NCBI RefSeq assembly: GCF_014192335.1
Contig: NZ_JACHXU010000016.1
Coordinates: 143,805-207,804, forward strand
Source: Aporhodopirellula rubra
GTDB taxonomy: Bacteria; Planctomycetota; Planctomycetia; Pirellulales; Pirellulaceae
Direction of reading: 5' to 3'
Length of the DNA: 64,000 bases
Part shown: positions 28,253-37,255 of the stretch, piece by piece
Layout: every line of letters starts with the position of its first letter
Position numbering within the stretch: the stretch's first letter is position 1
Notes under the pieces: generated by a model
What the model was told of the DNA's origin: nothing
Database searches by the model: none
What the model saw: only the letters and a program-made list of their open reading frames with translations
Translations under genes and position numbers: made by a program

Positions 28253-29467
28253 CTATGACGTCGGATCGGTTGCGTGTGCCTGACGTTGGCGAAGTCGCGT
28301 GTTGGCTGCTCGAAGAATTTTCTCCTTCGCACTTGCGACTTGAGACGACAGCGGCAACCTGAGTTCCTGCAGTGCCCTGACCGCGGCCTGCGGGTCGTTA
28401 TTGTTCCGGAGTTCGATCGCCGCGATCTGCAAACGTGCGTTGTTCGAATGCTTCGAAGACCGCGAGGCCAAATAACGAAGCGGCAAGAGTCGCTCTCGGT
28501 GCCGATCGTTCTTGGAAAGTTGATTGACGTACGCGATCAAGGTCGAATTGGGAACCGCGGCGACACACGCGTTCTGACGAAGACGGTCAAAACATGCAAT
28601 CGACTCGTCAACGCGATCGGATCGAACGGCGTTGGCAAAAGCTTCAAAAGCTGTCGCACACGGGTCACGTTTGGCCTGAGTTGTCGCGTCGGTGATCGCG
28701 GTGGTGACGGCAAGCTTCGACGCACCGTGGACACGATGCAGAACACTGTCTACTTGCGCGGTATCGTTTTCGTTTGAAACACGGCCTACACCGAAGGGCT
28801 GCATCCCTAATCGCGAAAACAGATCCCAACCTTCGCAGTCGACCAACTCATGCTTGAGCATGAAGATTGCAAACGGGATCCCGACCGACATCCCCAGCAA
28901 GTGCAGCATGGGTGTCGACATTCGAATCCCCGTCCAAGCGACTTGCAGGAATTCGATCGCAAAGTAGAAGAACGCGACCACGCTGATTGGGATTTCGATC
29001 GTGCCATAAAACAACCAACTCCAAACGTAAAAGAAGTGGATGTCGTTTTGGGGAGCCCAGATCACCGCCACGGCGAGCAACGCAAAGATCACCCCGGACG
29101 CACCGAGCGCGCCGCCCTGACCATCAGTGAACACGAACATCGGAATCTGCCCGATTGCTCCGTCGGCAAGCGCGAGTCCCAGATAGAGCAGGCTAAATCG
29201 CTTCCAACCCAACTTGCCCTCGATGACGAGGCCGAAGCACCACAGGAAGATCATGTTCCCGATCAAGTGCGACCAGGACGCGTGCATGAACGCACTGGTA
29301 ACCCACTGGAACGGATTGATGCGGTCAAATTCGAGAATCAACCAATCGTAGCCGCCGCAGTCGCCCATGCCGGTCAGCACGAACAACACTGTGTTGGCAG
29401 CAATGATACCGATCGTGGCCACCGGATAGTGGTAGACAGGAGCGTCGGTACCGTAGGGTAGGAACAT
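28253..29467 (-). CDS. Rhomboid-family intramembrane serine protease with C-terminal domain
   Basis: A 404-residue protein with about six membrane helices in the first 220 residues. HASWSHLIGNMIFLWCFG is the conserved helix-2 region. The catalytic Ser is S124 in GALGASGVIF and the His is H189 in MLHLLGMSVG, so it should be active. Residues 220-400 form a soluble, helical tail (CDGWDLFSRL onward, with ACFDRLRQNACVAAV and ALRELRLPL). The start at 29467 puts a short N-terminus before helix 1; an upstream ATG adds 27 residues of unlikely sequence. Rhomboids cleave membrane proteins, and the tail could recruit substrates. Confidence 0.9.
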   Translation of the reverse strand: MFLPYGTDAPVYHYPVATIGIIAANTVLFVLTGMGDCGGYDWLILEFDRINPFQWVTSAFMHASWSHLIGNMIFLWCFGLVIEGKLGWKRFSLLYLGLALADGAIGQIPMFVFTDGQGGALGASGVIFALLAVAVIWAPQNDIHFFYVWSWLFYGTIEIPISVVAFFYFAIEFLQVAWTGIRMSTPMLHLLGMSVGIPFAIFMLKHELVDCEGWDLFSRLGMQPFGVGRVSNENDTAQVDSVLHRVHGASKLAVTTAITDATTQAKRDPCATAFEAFANAVRSDRVDESIACFDRLRQNACVAAVPNSTLIAYVNQLSKNDRHRERLLPLRYLASRSSKHSNNARLQIAAIELRNNNDPQAAVRALQELRLPLSSQVASAKEKILRAANTRLRQRQAHATDPTS

Positions 29468-29684
29468 AGGTATCCACAGGAACGAACCAGAACATCGATT
29501 GCTATTTACCCAGGCAACAATCACGCGAAGACAGGGCGCGCAGGACAAAGCGATGTCCGAGAGAAGGAGACGCCCGAGAAAAGGATTCGTCGCGAATCAG
29601 AAACGCGGTTCGCGGGCCGGGCGGCCAAGGTCTGATTCTTAGAGGCAGTACCAACGGGTCGCTTCGATCAATTGCCTACAACGC

Positions 29685-30776
29685 TCAATCGCCGACAACG
29701 ATCAGTCGACCGAAGCGGCCATCCGAGCCGGATGCGAAGACCTGCGTCTGGCCAACCGCCAAGGCATGAAAGCCTGTCTGGGATACCGGTTCCCAGACGT
29801 CTGCGTCGCGGGAAAAGTCAGTACCGAACGGACCAACGGTGATCAGCCCCGCTGGCAACGGGCCGCCCCGCGGAGTTGCGATAACCGCACTTCGGAACGC
29901 AGCAGGCTGCGTCTTCACCGTACGCCACGTGACTCCCCGGTCGTGGCTGATGCACGCGGTGACGTTCGACGTTTCGGAAGCCCGATAGTCTCCACCGACG
30001 AGCACCAAAGTGCTGTCTTCTTTTCCTGCCGTCGACGTTGGAACCGTGCCAACCGAAAAGATCCCGGACGCTTGCGAACTGGGAATCGGCACCGAGACCG
30101 TTGTCCATTTGGCATCCCAAGTGGTACGAAGACAGAGACGGCTGGTCTCGGATTCGCTCCCGCCCGTTCCAAACCACAGTTGCCCCTGCTCGCCAACGTG
30201 CAGCGACGAATTACTGGCAGCAAACGCCGCTTCACCAGGCCGAGACTGCGGGAGTTCATTCGTCAGTCGTTCCCAGGTTTGTCCGCCGTCGCTCGTTTCG
30301 ACGACCAGCAACTTCCCGTCGACCGGATCACTGATTGCGATGCCTCGTTGTGAGTCCCAGAACCGCATGGCATCAAAGAAAGCCGTCGGAGACGACGCGC
30401 GGTAGGTTTCTCGCCATGACACTCCGCCGTCTTCGGTTCGGAGCAGCACCGCTGGTGAACCCGCGCTGGCGATGCAGGCAACGTCCGCACCGAACGCGTG
30501 CACGCAGCGAAACTCGAGATCACCAAAACCTTTCGGACCACACGGCGTCCAAGTCTTACTGCCATCGCGGGTCCGAATCACCGTCGCGTTCGATCCACTG
30601 GCCCACACGACTCGATCATCGACCGCGGACAGGCCACGAAGACTCGCGTCCGTCCCCGTCGCCGTCACGTCCCAATCCAATGAAACCGGCTCAGCGCCAT
30701 TGGCAAAGGCCAGCGTCATTGCAGAAAGACAGAAAACCAAAAACGGCCTAACAGCGGCGGAAGATTCAGAAAGCAT
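29685..30776 (-). CDS. Secreted Ycf48-like BNR/propeller protein
   Basis: A 363-residue secreted protein: signal peptide (FLVFCLSAMTLAFANGAE), then a seven-bladed propeller with Asp-box/BNR motifs such as TRDGSKTWTP, TEDGGVSWRET, TSDGGQTWERL and SHDRGVTWRTV. Bacterial proteins of this kind are annotated as photosystem II assembly factor Ycf48-like or sialidase-like, but without a photosystem the name only describes the fold. It probably binds a protein or glycan outside the cell. I start at 30776, where the signal peptide begins; the upstream ATG (30872) adds a poor tail. It stands alone before a long intergenic region. Confidence 0.85.
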   Translation of the reverse strand: MLSESSAAVRPFLVFCLSAMTLAFANGAEPVSLDWDVTATGTDASLRGLSAVDDRVVWASGSNATVIRTRDGSKTWTPCGPKGFGDLEFRCVHAFGADVACIASAGSPAVLLRTEDGGVSWRETYRASSPTAFFDAMRFWDSQRGIAISDPVDGKLLVVETSDGGQTWERLTNELPQSRPGEAAFAASNSSLHVGEQGQLWFGTGGSESETSRLCLRTTWDAKWTTVSVPIPSSQASGIFSVGTVPTSTAGKEDSTLVLVGGDYRASETSNVTACISHDRGVTWRTVKTQPAAFRSAVIATPRGGPLPAGLITVGPFGTDFSRDADVWEPVSQTGFHALAVGQTQVFASGSDGRFGRLIVVGD

Positions 30777-31058
30777 GCAAGAGAGTCCTAAGCAAAGATG
30801 CGTTGTCGATCGCCCCGGATAACGATCCCCACCATGCGACCCAAACCCAGCCACCGGAGCAACCCCAAACACAAAATCGCATCGCTTCGAAACTCAGTTT
30901 TTCAGCAAACGCGTTACGCCGATAGAAGTTCAGCAGCAGGTATTAGCATGTAAGCAGAAGTCTTCCAGTGCATTGCCTGTCGTGGCGCTGGCTTGGACGC
31001 CAAAAGGTCGGTCCGACACGTTTTCACCTGTCCGTTTTGTTCCGCAATTGGGAATGCT

Positions 31059-31115
31059 ATCCCGGAGGGATGGAAGAGATTCGCCGGGGGTTGCTGCGCA
31101 GCAGCGCACCCCCGG
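31059..31115 (+). repeat. Palindromic intergenic repeat, copy A
   Basis: The element begins ATCCCGGAGGGAT, continues with AGAGATTCGCCGGGGGTTG and ends CGCACCCCCGG, so that CCGGGGGT pairs with ACCCCCGG in a hairpin with a 16-nt loop. Its layout (ATCCC..., AGATT, GCCGG hairpin) matches copy B and resembles dispersed intergenic repeats I know from planctomycete genomes. Confidence 0.7.
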
Positions 31116-31200
31116 GGACGAAAAAAACGAACCACCGCCCCTGAAAGGGTCGCAGATTCGATGACCCTTCCAGGTTCAACAGGTTGTCGATCCATCTGTT

Positions 31201-31258
31201 TCCGGTGGTGTTCGCTTCGCTCAAACCACCGGCTAATTTCTGACAATCTCTTCGGGAT
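31201..31258 (-). repeat. Palindromic intergenic repeat, copy B (inverted)
   Basis: On the minus strand this copy reads ATCCCGAAGAGATT, then AATTAGCCGGTGGTTTG, then CGAACACCACCGG. CCGGTGGT pairs with ACCACCGG around a GAGCGAAGCGA-type loop. It faces copy A about 85 bp away. Confidence 0.7.
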
Positions 31259-31701
31259 GAAAGCGACACAAACACATTGCCAGTCCAAACACATTGCCAG
31301 TCAACGTCAAACTTTTGGCGGCCCAACAACCAGATGGTGGGCCGCACGTTCTTCCTATCATTGCCGTTTCTGGATCACGCTGGCTCACGACGAAGGAGCA
31401 CTGACCGTTCACGTCTGCCGAACAGCCAAATCGTGATTGCTAAACCGCCAGGGCGGTAACGGAATTTGGTGTCGCCCCACACGTTGCGACTGCGAGTAAC
31501 GAGCTACGTTGTGCCTCCGTTGGGCGGTCGCCTGGGAGGTGAAGTTAGGCGTTTGGAATTACGCCGATCGACGCCAAAGCTCGGGAAAAAAAATCTTTGT
31601 AGATTTCTTGTCCGTATTGGACGAACGCTTCACATCTCTAGCTCAGGGAATTCGAGACGCACTTCGCGTCGAAGACGATCCCGGACCTGGAGTCATGTGA
31701 A

Positions 31702-34700
31702 ATGAATCGAAGCAACCGAGGCATGTTGGTAAAGTTTTTCTCTGACCGCTCCCGATCACGTCGCAGGAAAGGGCACGACACGGCTAGCAAGAACCGTGTC
31801 ATGATCCTGCAAAACCTGGAGGAAAGACGGGTCATGACTGCCTCTCCTTTGACGACGGGGGTTTCCAATGACACGCCGGCCGCCATCTATCTAGCATCGT
31901 TGATTGATCAGACCTTCGCGGCAAACTCGCTCGCGACGACATCCTTTAGCAACGATGAAGAACTACTCAATCTACTAGCGGTCCAAGCCGCCAACCATTT
32001 TGGAGAAATCTCGTCGGCAATCGGCAGCAACTTGAATGGGCTCGGAACGATCCCCGCGGTCGGCGATGAAATTCTAGCCGCCGTCACACCGGTAATTCGC
32101 TCGGCGAACAGCATCGGCAATGTTCAAGGTGATGCGCGACAGTACTTACGCGCCCGTGGCATTGAAATCAATTCCGTCGCCACCGCTCAGGAAGTCTACG
32201 CGGGAACCCATGGCGACCTGTTGGTGCTGACGATGGATTTCACCCAATCGCTCGCCAACCCGCTGACCGTATCCGCCGCTGGGAATCTAGGTTCGCATGA
32301 TGGAATCCGATTGACGCTCGATGGTACTCTCACTGTCACGCCTGACGTGGACTATCAATTGACATTCGGCCTCGATCATGAAGGGCGATTCTTTATTGTC
32401 GAGGGGTCGACGGTCAATGTAAACGTGACGGCCGATGGTGAACTTCATGGCACGGCTCACATCCCCAATCTCGCGAACGTCACCGCCCAGGCCACCTCGG
32501 CTGACGACCAGCATTTGTTCGTCAGTAGTTTGGATTTTATGTTCAGCGATTTTGACGCGATCGCAAACGAACGCTTCTACTTGGCCGGGGTAGATGCAAC
32601 GAACCTAGCGGATTTGTTGGCCGATTCGAGAGCAGTTGATTTCGCGGCAACCGCGGACGCCGAGGTTCAGTTTCAACTCGACAACCCGCTCTCGCGTTTG
32701 CCTGCGTTTCTTTCAACCCGATTGCAGGGGCTCTTCCCGTCCCAATTCTCGTGGACGGCCGATGTCCATATTGATGCAGTCACCCAGACGTTTGATTTAG
32801 AAATTCAAAGCGAGTCGATCGCTGCGATCGCTTCGTTGCTCAGTTCCAACGATTCACTGCAAGACGCATTGTTTCAATTATTGATCGACGAAATTGCCAC
32901 ACACAATCCATTGCCGGATGCGGTGCAAACGATGCTGGGTACCAAAATCCCAATACTCGAGCAATCGCTGCTGGATCTATTGGATGTTCCCGAGGAAGCT
33001 CAGTTTTTGATCGCACCGGAAGCGTTCCGTGGCAAACCTCTGGCGGACGTGGCCAGAGATGAGAACGGCAATCGATTTGATCTCGGGTTTGATCTGTTCG
33101 AGCCGGTCAACCTCACCCGTTTGCTCAGCGGCCAGTCTTATGAAATTCTGAGTCTGGATTTACACCAGCGTTTTCAGGCTGATGGAACGCCCATCACCGT
33201 CATGCCCGAGACGCTTCTGTTCAGCTATCTCGGAATCGCAAATGTCACGATGGAGGTCAACCTGATCCCCAGCATGTTCTTCGAGTTTGACGTTCAGATG
33301 GGGATTGACACCCAAGGTTTCTATGTCGAAGCGGATCCCGTCAACGAAGTGAGCGATCAAGCGAACATTACATTCGGCGGTGGGATTACAGGACAAATTG
33401 TCGGGGAAGGGGACCTCTTCTTCGTCTTAGATCTCGTGCGAGTGACGGCTGAAATCGGATTGGAGGCGTTCGGAGGATTCACCTTCATTACCGAACCGAA
33501 TTCGGACACGAAATTGCGTCAACTCACGCCCGATAATTTGCTCGTGACGGCGGGGCTGGACCTCAACCTGGGATTGAAAGGCGAAGTCGGTTTGCTGAAC
33601 TTCGGTATCCAGCGAAGTGTTCAACGCGAGATCGAGCGACCGCTCTATCGCTACGAAGTCGGCACCATGGCTGACATTCAGGATCAGTTGAATTCGTTCA
33701 AGGAACAGTTTCAACGAGAAGGCAAACTCGCCGTCTACGCAGGGGCTCCTTTGGACCCGCACATCGCAGCCGCAGCTGCGGTCCTGCTCTATCAGGACCT
33801 GCAAAGCATCGGTGGCACGGCGCGGGCGATGATCCAAGACCTGCGAGTGAATTTAACCAACACGGCCAAAATCCTACATGGAAACATGAACGTGCGACTT
33901 GGGGAAGTGGTGCGTGTCCTCAAGAATGATGTCGGAGCGTCGGTCGCCGATATCGGCAAGACACTCTTTCGTGAACTCAACGTGGGGGTCGGTGAGTTAA
34001 CCAGTCTGTTGCGCCGTGAAGCCGCCGCCAGTGCCGGGCAGGTTGCGCAGTTACTCAAAGAGCTCGGCTTTGGCCTCTCGGACATTGCGAGAAATCTTTT
34101 CAACCAAGCCGGTGCCTCACTTCAAGATGTGGCCGGTGCACTCGGAAACCTCAGCCGTGACATTGGGCAAATTGCAGCAGCCCTGAACACCCGAGCCGGT
34201 GTGACGTTGGATCAAATTGCCGCAACCCTATACCGCAACATTCCGTGGACGAACGCGGATCATGTCGCACAAGGCCTAGGAAGCATCTCACGAGATGTGA
34301 GTGGCATCGCCAATGCGATCAGGAATAACGTGTCTAGCAATCTCAACACAATTGCTTCTTCAATGTGGTCGATCTCTTGGACGACCACCAATCAGATCGC
34401 GCAAGGCCTCGGAAGCGTTTCGCGAGATGTCAGCGGCATCGCCAACGCACTCAAGAACAACATCTCGAGCAACCTCAACACGATTGCCTCCTCGATGTGG
34501 TCGATCTCTTGGACGACCACCAACCAGATCGCGCAAGGCCTCGGAAGCGTTTTGCGAGATGTCAGCGGCATCGCTAACGCACTCAAGAACAACATCTCGA
34601 GCAACCTCAACACGATTGCCTCCTCGATGTGGTCAATTTCTTGGACGACGACGAATCAGATCGCACAAGGGCTCGGAAGCGTTTCGCGAGATGTCAGCGG

Positions 34701-35241
34701 CATTGCCAACGCACTCAAGAACAACGTCTCGAGTAACCTCAATACGATTGCCTCCTCGATGTGGTCGATCTCTTGGACGACATCGAACCAGATCGCGCAA
34801 GGCCTGGGAAGCGTTTCGCGAGATGTCAGCGGCATCGCCAACGCACTTAAGAACAACGTCTCGAGTAACCTCAATACAATTGCCTCCTCGATGTGGTCGA
34901 TTTCATGGACGACATCGAACCAGATCTCGCAAGGCCTGGGCAGCGTATCGCGAGATGCCGCCGGGATCGCTCGGGCTTTGTCGAGCCAGTTGAACCTCAG
35001 CTATCGCAGTGTCGCAAACGTTATGTGGAACAGCATCTCCTGGACAACCGCTGACGACGTGGCTCGCGGGATTGGCGCGTTGACAACGAACGTCAACTCC
35101 ATTTCGGACGCGTTGCAGAACGGGGCGAGACTTGCGGCATCGACCGTCTCTCAAGCAACCAGCAACGTAGCTCGAGCACTCGGATTGCCCTCTCCTTCGG
35201 GTGGCAGCGTTCAAGTCGGTGGAATCTCAATCCGCTGGTAA
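31702..35241 (+). CDS. Large surface-type protein with C-terminal 44-aa tandem repeats
   Basis: A 1179-residue protein. The N-terminus is very basic (RSRSRRRKGHD) and carries NLEERRVM at 38-45, the kind of LE-x-R motif that marks planctomycete exported proteins. Residues 50-700 form a mainly beta-rich region with acidic stretches; none of it matches a domain I know. From about residue 720 the protein turns helical and repetitive. Short 15-residue helical units (LGEVVRVLKNDVGAS, AGQVAQLLKELGFG) lead into exact 44-residue repeats from residue 854. The gene has no operon partner. I infer a cell-surface or periplasmic structural protein. It is unrelated in sequence to its neighbours. Confidence 0.8.
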   Translation: MNRSNRGMLVKFFSDRSRSRRRKGHDTASKNRVMILQNLEERRVMTASPLTTGVSNDTPAAIYLASLIDQTFAANSLATTSFSNDEELLNLLAVQAANHFGEISSAIGSNLNGLGTIPAVGDEILAAVTPVIRSANSIGNVQGDARQYLRARGIEINSVATAQEVYAGTHGDLLVLTMDFTQSLANPLTVSAAGNLGSHDGIRLTLDGTLTVTPDVDYQLTFGLDHEGRFFIVEGSTVNVNVTADGELHGTAHIPNLANVTAQATSADDQHLFVSSLDFMFSDFDAIANERFYLAGVDATNLADLLADSRAVDFAATADAEVQFQLDNPLSRLPAFLSTRLQGLFPSQFSWTADVHIDAVTQTFDLEIQSESIAAIASLLSSNDSLQDALFQLLIDEIATHNPLPDAVQTMLGTKIPILEQSLLDLLDVPEEAQFLIAPEAFRGKPLADVARDENGNRFDLGFDLFEPVNLTRLLSGQSYEILSLDLHQRFQADGTPITVMPETLLFSYLGIANVTMEVNLIPSMFFEFDVQMGIDTQGFYVEADPVNEVSDQANITFGGGITGQIVGEGDLFFVLDLVRVTAEIGLEAFGGFTFITEPNSDTKLRQLTPDNLLVTAGLDLNLGLKGEVGLLNFGIQRSVQREIERPLYRYEVGTMADIQDQLNSFKEQFQREGKLAVYAGAPLDPHIAAAAAVLLYQDLQSIGGTARAMIQDLRVNLTNTAKILHGNMNVRLGEVVRVLKNDVGASVADIGKTLFRELNVGVGELTSLLRREAAASAGQVAQLLKELGFGLSDIARNLFNQAGASLQDVAGALGNLSRDIGQIAAALNTRAGVTLDQIAATLYRNIPWTNADHVAQGLGSISRDVSGIANAIRNNVSSNLNTIASSMWSISWTTTNQIAQGLGSVSRDVSGIANALKNNISSNLNTIASSMWSISWTTTNQIAQGLGSVLRDVSGIANALKNNISSNLNTIASSMWSISWTTTNQIAQGLGSVSRDVSGIANALKNNVSSNLNTIASSMWSISWTTSNQIAQGLGSVSRDVSGIANALKNNVSSNLNTIASSMWSISWTTSNQISQGLGSVSRDAAGIARALSSQLNLSYRSVANVMWNSISWTTADDVARGIGALTTNVNSISDALQNGARLAASTVSQATSNVARALGLPSPSGGSVQVGGISIRW
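34261..35052. repeat. 132-bp tandem repeats (5 near-identical units plus a degenerate sixth)
   Basis: Units start at 34261, 34393, 34525, 34657 and 34789, each exactly 132 bp, with a diverged one from 34921. Translated, each is a 44-residue repeat made of QIAQGLGSVSRD, VSGIANALKNNVSSN and LNTIASSMWSISWTT(T/S)N. Units 2-5 differ at only a few residues. High DNA identity points to recent duplication or gene conversion. Confidence 0.95.
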
Positions 35242-36027
35242 TACCAACCGAATCACGCAGGCGTTCGGCCGACAGTCATCGATGGACCGGCCGGGACGCC
35301 TGCAAGATAATCAGTGAGCTGTGGTCGTTCGGACTCGCGTACGCCGCAAGGGGCGACAGTGGGGAGGGCGACAACAGGGCCGGTCACCAAAGTCGAACTC
35401 GCCACTGATCGAGTGGCGAAGGATCAGTCAATTGCAGATGCATATCAACCAGGCGACGCCTTTCTAACGACAGCGGCCGAACGATTGAGAACATCTAGCC
35501 GATTCCCCGCAGGTTGGCCGATCGAAAGCAGGTTCTGAACCTTGTCCTGGGAACCAGCGAAAGCCTGGAAGTTGCGAGTAATTCAATTGCCGAATGACAA
35601 ACCGCGTGTCACCTGCCCTCATCGTCTGTACGTCGTACTCGATGCAAGTGATGCATTTCGTGGTGCCATCAAGCTCCGCCGATGCAGTGTTTCAACGTTA
35701 CCTGGGCCACCAGGAGCGGAACCTGAAGGCAAAACTCTCAAACGATATTGGGGGGTCTCTCGATTGTTCACCCGTCTTCGCAACGTCCAAGGGTTCGAAG
35801 CAGCCAAAGAAGTAATTGATGAGCTGAATAAGTTTATCAAGCCAATCAAGTAAGTCGTTAGCTAGCGCCAGATAGACGTCGATTCCCACCATACAACACA
35901 GCAACTAATCACACGCAGTCGTGTCATCGCGAAATTCGGATACTTACCAAACCCGAGTGACGTGTCGACGATCGAGCATGCCATCGCAATCACTTATGTG
36001 ATGCGAGCATGTTTTTGCAGAGCTTGT
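35242..36027. other. Intergenic region with doubtful short frames
   Basis: This 786-bp stretch lies between the repeat protein and purM. Two overlapping plus-strand frames compete: 35542-35853 (103 aa, ends in a helix FEAAKEVIDELNKFIKPIK) and 35594-35815 (73 aa, NRVSPALIVCTSYSMQVM). Neither has a Shine-Dalgarno site or a known domain, so neither is called. It may hold gene remnants. Confidence 0.4.
35257..35303. terminator. Imperfect hairpin just after the repeat-protein gene
   Basis: GCAGGCGT pairs with ACGCCTGC, with an inner CGGCC/GGCCG pair, starting 16 bp after the stop codon. There is no T-run, so termination is uncertain; it may instead stabilise the mRNA end. Confidence 0.35.
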
Positions 36028-37089
36028 TTACTCGGCGTAGCGGACCTTGCCGGTGCCTTCGGTGATGGCACCGATGCGATGGCATTCGATACCGAGCGAT
36101 GACAGTTGGGTCGTGATGCTCGATGCGTAGAAATCGTTGACGACAATCGCCATACCGATTCCCATGTTGAAGACACGCCGCATCTCCGACGTTTCGACTT
36201 GGCCGTGTTTTTGCACCCAACTAAAAATCGGGTTCGGGGTCCATGACGTGGGATCGATTTCAGCATCGACTCCCGAAGGCAAAATCCGATCGAGGTTCTC
36301 TTCGATGCCGCCGCCGGTGATGTGAGCGATCCCGTGCAGCACTTGCTTGACGCGATAGTGCGACTGAATCGCACGGATCGCCGCAGTGTAAATACGCGTC
36401 GGTTTCAAACAAACATCGCCGAGTGATTCACCACCAAACTCTTCCGGACAATCGTCCCATCCGGCGCCGGCATCCGCGATGACTTTACGGACCAGCGAGA
36501 ACCCGTTGCTGTGCAGTCCCGTTGCTTCCAAACCTAACACCACGTCGCCGGGTGAGATCAGATGCCCGTCGATCAATCGCTTGCGTTCGACCACACCGAC
36601 GGCGAACCCGGCGAGGTCATAATCGTCGGTGCCGTACATGTCCGGCATGATCGCGGTCTCACCGCCGAGTAGCGCCAAATCGCCGGCCACGCATCCGTCG
36701 CTGATTCCCGATACGATCCGTTCCAACCGTGCGGGATCGTCACGTCCCATCGCCACGTAATCGAGGAAGAACAGTGGTTCGGCACCCGTGCAGATCAAGT
36801 CGTTGACGCACATCGCGACGAGGTCGATGCCGACGGTGTCATGCCGGTCGAGCGATTGGGCTACGACGAGTTTGGTTCCCACCCCATCGGTGCCGCTGAC
36901 GAGGACCGGTTCTTCGTAATTGCGTGCGAACAATTTGCCCGCGAAATCCAGTTGAAACAGACCGGCGAATCCGCCATCGCTCGGCAGGACTCGGGGGCTG
37001 AACGTGCGGTGCATCAACCGGGGCAATCGGCTCATCGATTCGGCGTAAACGTCGAGATCGACGCCCGCATCTTTGTAGGTCGCGGCCAT
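36028..37089 (-). CDS. purM: Phosphoribosylformylglycinamidine cyclo-ligase (AIR synthetase)
   Basis: PurM makes aminoimidazole ribotide from FGAM and ATP in purine synthesis. The 353-residue protein opens with [10 protein letters not shown], followed by [12 protein letters not shown], the metal/ATP segment [45 protein letters not shown] and [13 protein letters not shown], all signatures of the family. I start at the ATG at 37089, directly before the conserved N-terminus; an upstream frame to 37212 is Phe/Arg-rich and not part of the enzyme. It is divergent to recQ, with a 166-bp gap that must hold both promoters. No other pur gene is adjacent. Confidence 0.97.
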   Translation of the reverse strand: MAATYKDAGVDLDVYAESMSRLPRLMHRTFSPRVLPSDGGFAGLFQLDFAGKLFARNYEEPVLVSGTDGVGTKLVVAQSLDRHDTVGIDLVAMCVNDLICTGAEPLFFLDYVAMGRDDPARLERIVSGISDGCVAGDLALLGGETAIMPDMYGTDDYDLAGFAVGVVERKRLIDGHLISPGDVVLGLEATGLHSNGFSLVRKVIADAGAGWDDCPEEFGGESLGDVCLKPTRIYTAAIRAIQSHYRVKQVLHGIAHITGGGIEENLDRILPSGVDAEIDPTSWTPNPIFSWVQKHGQVETSEMRRVFNMGIGMAIVVNDFYASSITTQLSSLGIECHRIGAITEGTGKVRYAE

Positions 37090-37255
37090 GGGCGAAAAAG
37101 GGGAAGAAAGGGGTCGGAAGAAAACGCTCGAAAGCAAAAAAGGGCGGAACGACCTCAGCCGTTCAATGATGAGCAGGAAAAACCGCCAAGAGCCGCAATC
37201 CGCACACCGCACCTATCATGACGCCAGGATGTGCGGGTGACGAGGGGCGGGTATC

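Larger units (their letters stand above)
30777..31701. other. Long intergenic region with palindromic repeats
   Basis: No credible gene lies in this 925-bp stretch between divergent genes. It contains two related palindromic elements in opposite orientation (31059-31115 and 31201-31258), and a 16-bp direct repeat CAAACACATTGCCAGT at 31270-31285 and 31287-31302. The final 200 bp should carry the promoter of the large repeat protein. Confidence 0.7.

Noticed and set aside
27820..28332. 170-aa minus-strand frame across the zinc-ribbon gene
   Set aside because: It overlaps the zinc-ribbon gene in another frame and runs into the rhomboid gene end; composition is Arg/Ser/Pro noise.
34261..35052. 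Possible CRISPR array
   Set aside because: The 132-bp units are contiguous, in frame and have no spacers; they are protein-coding repeats.
35542..35853. 103-aa frame between the repeat protein and purM
   Set aside because: It overlaps another equally long frame, lacks a ribosome site and shows no domain, so coding status cannot be supported.
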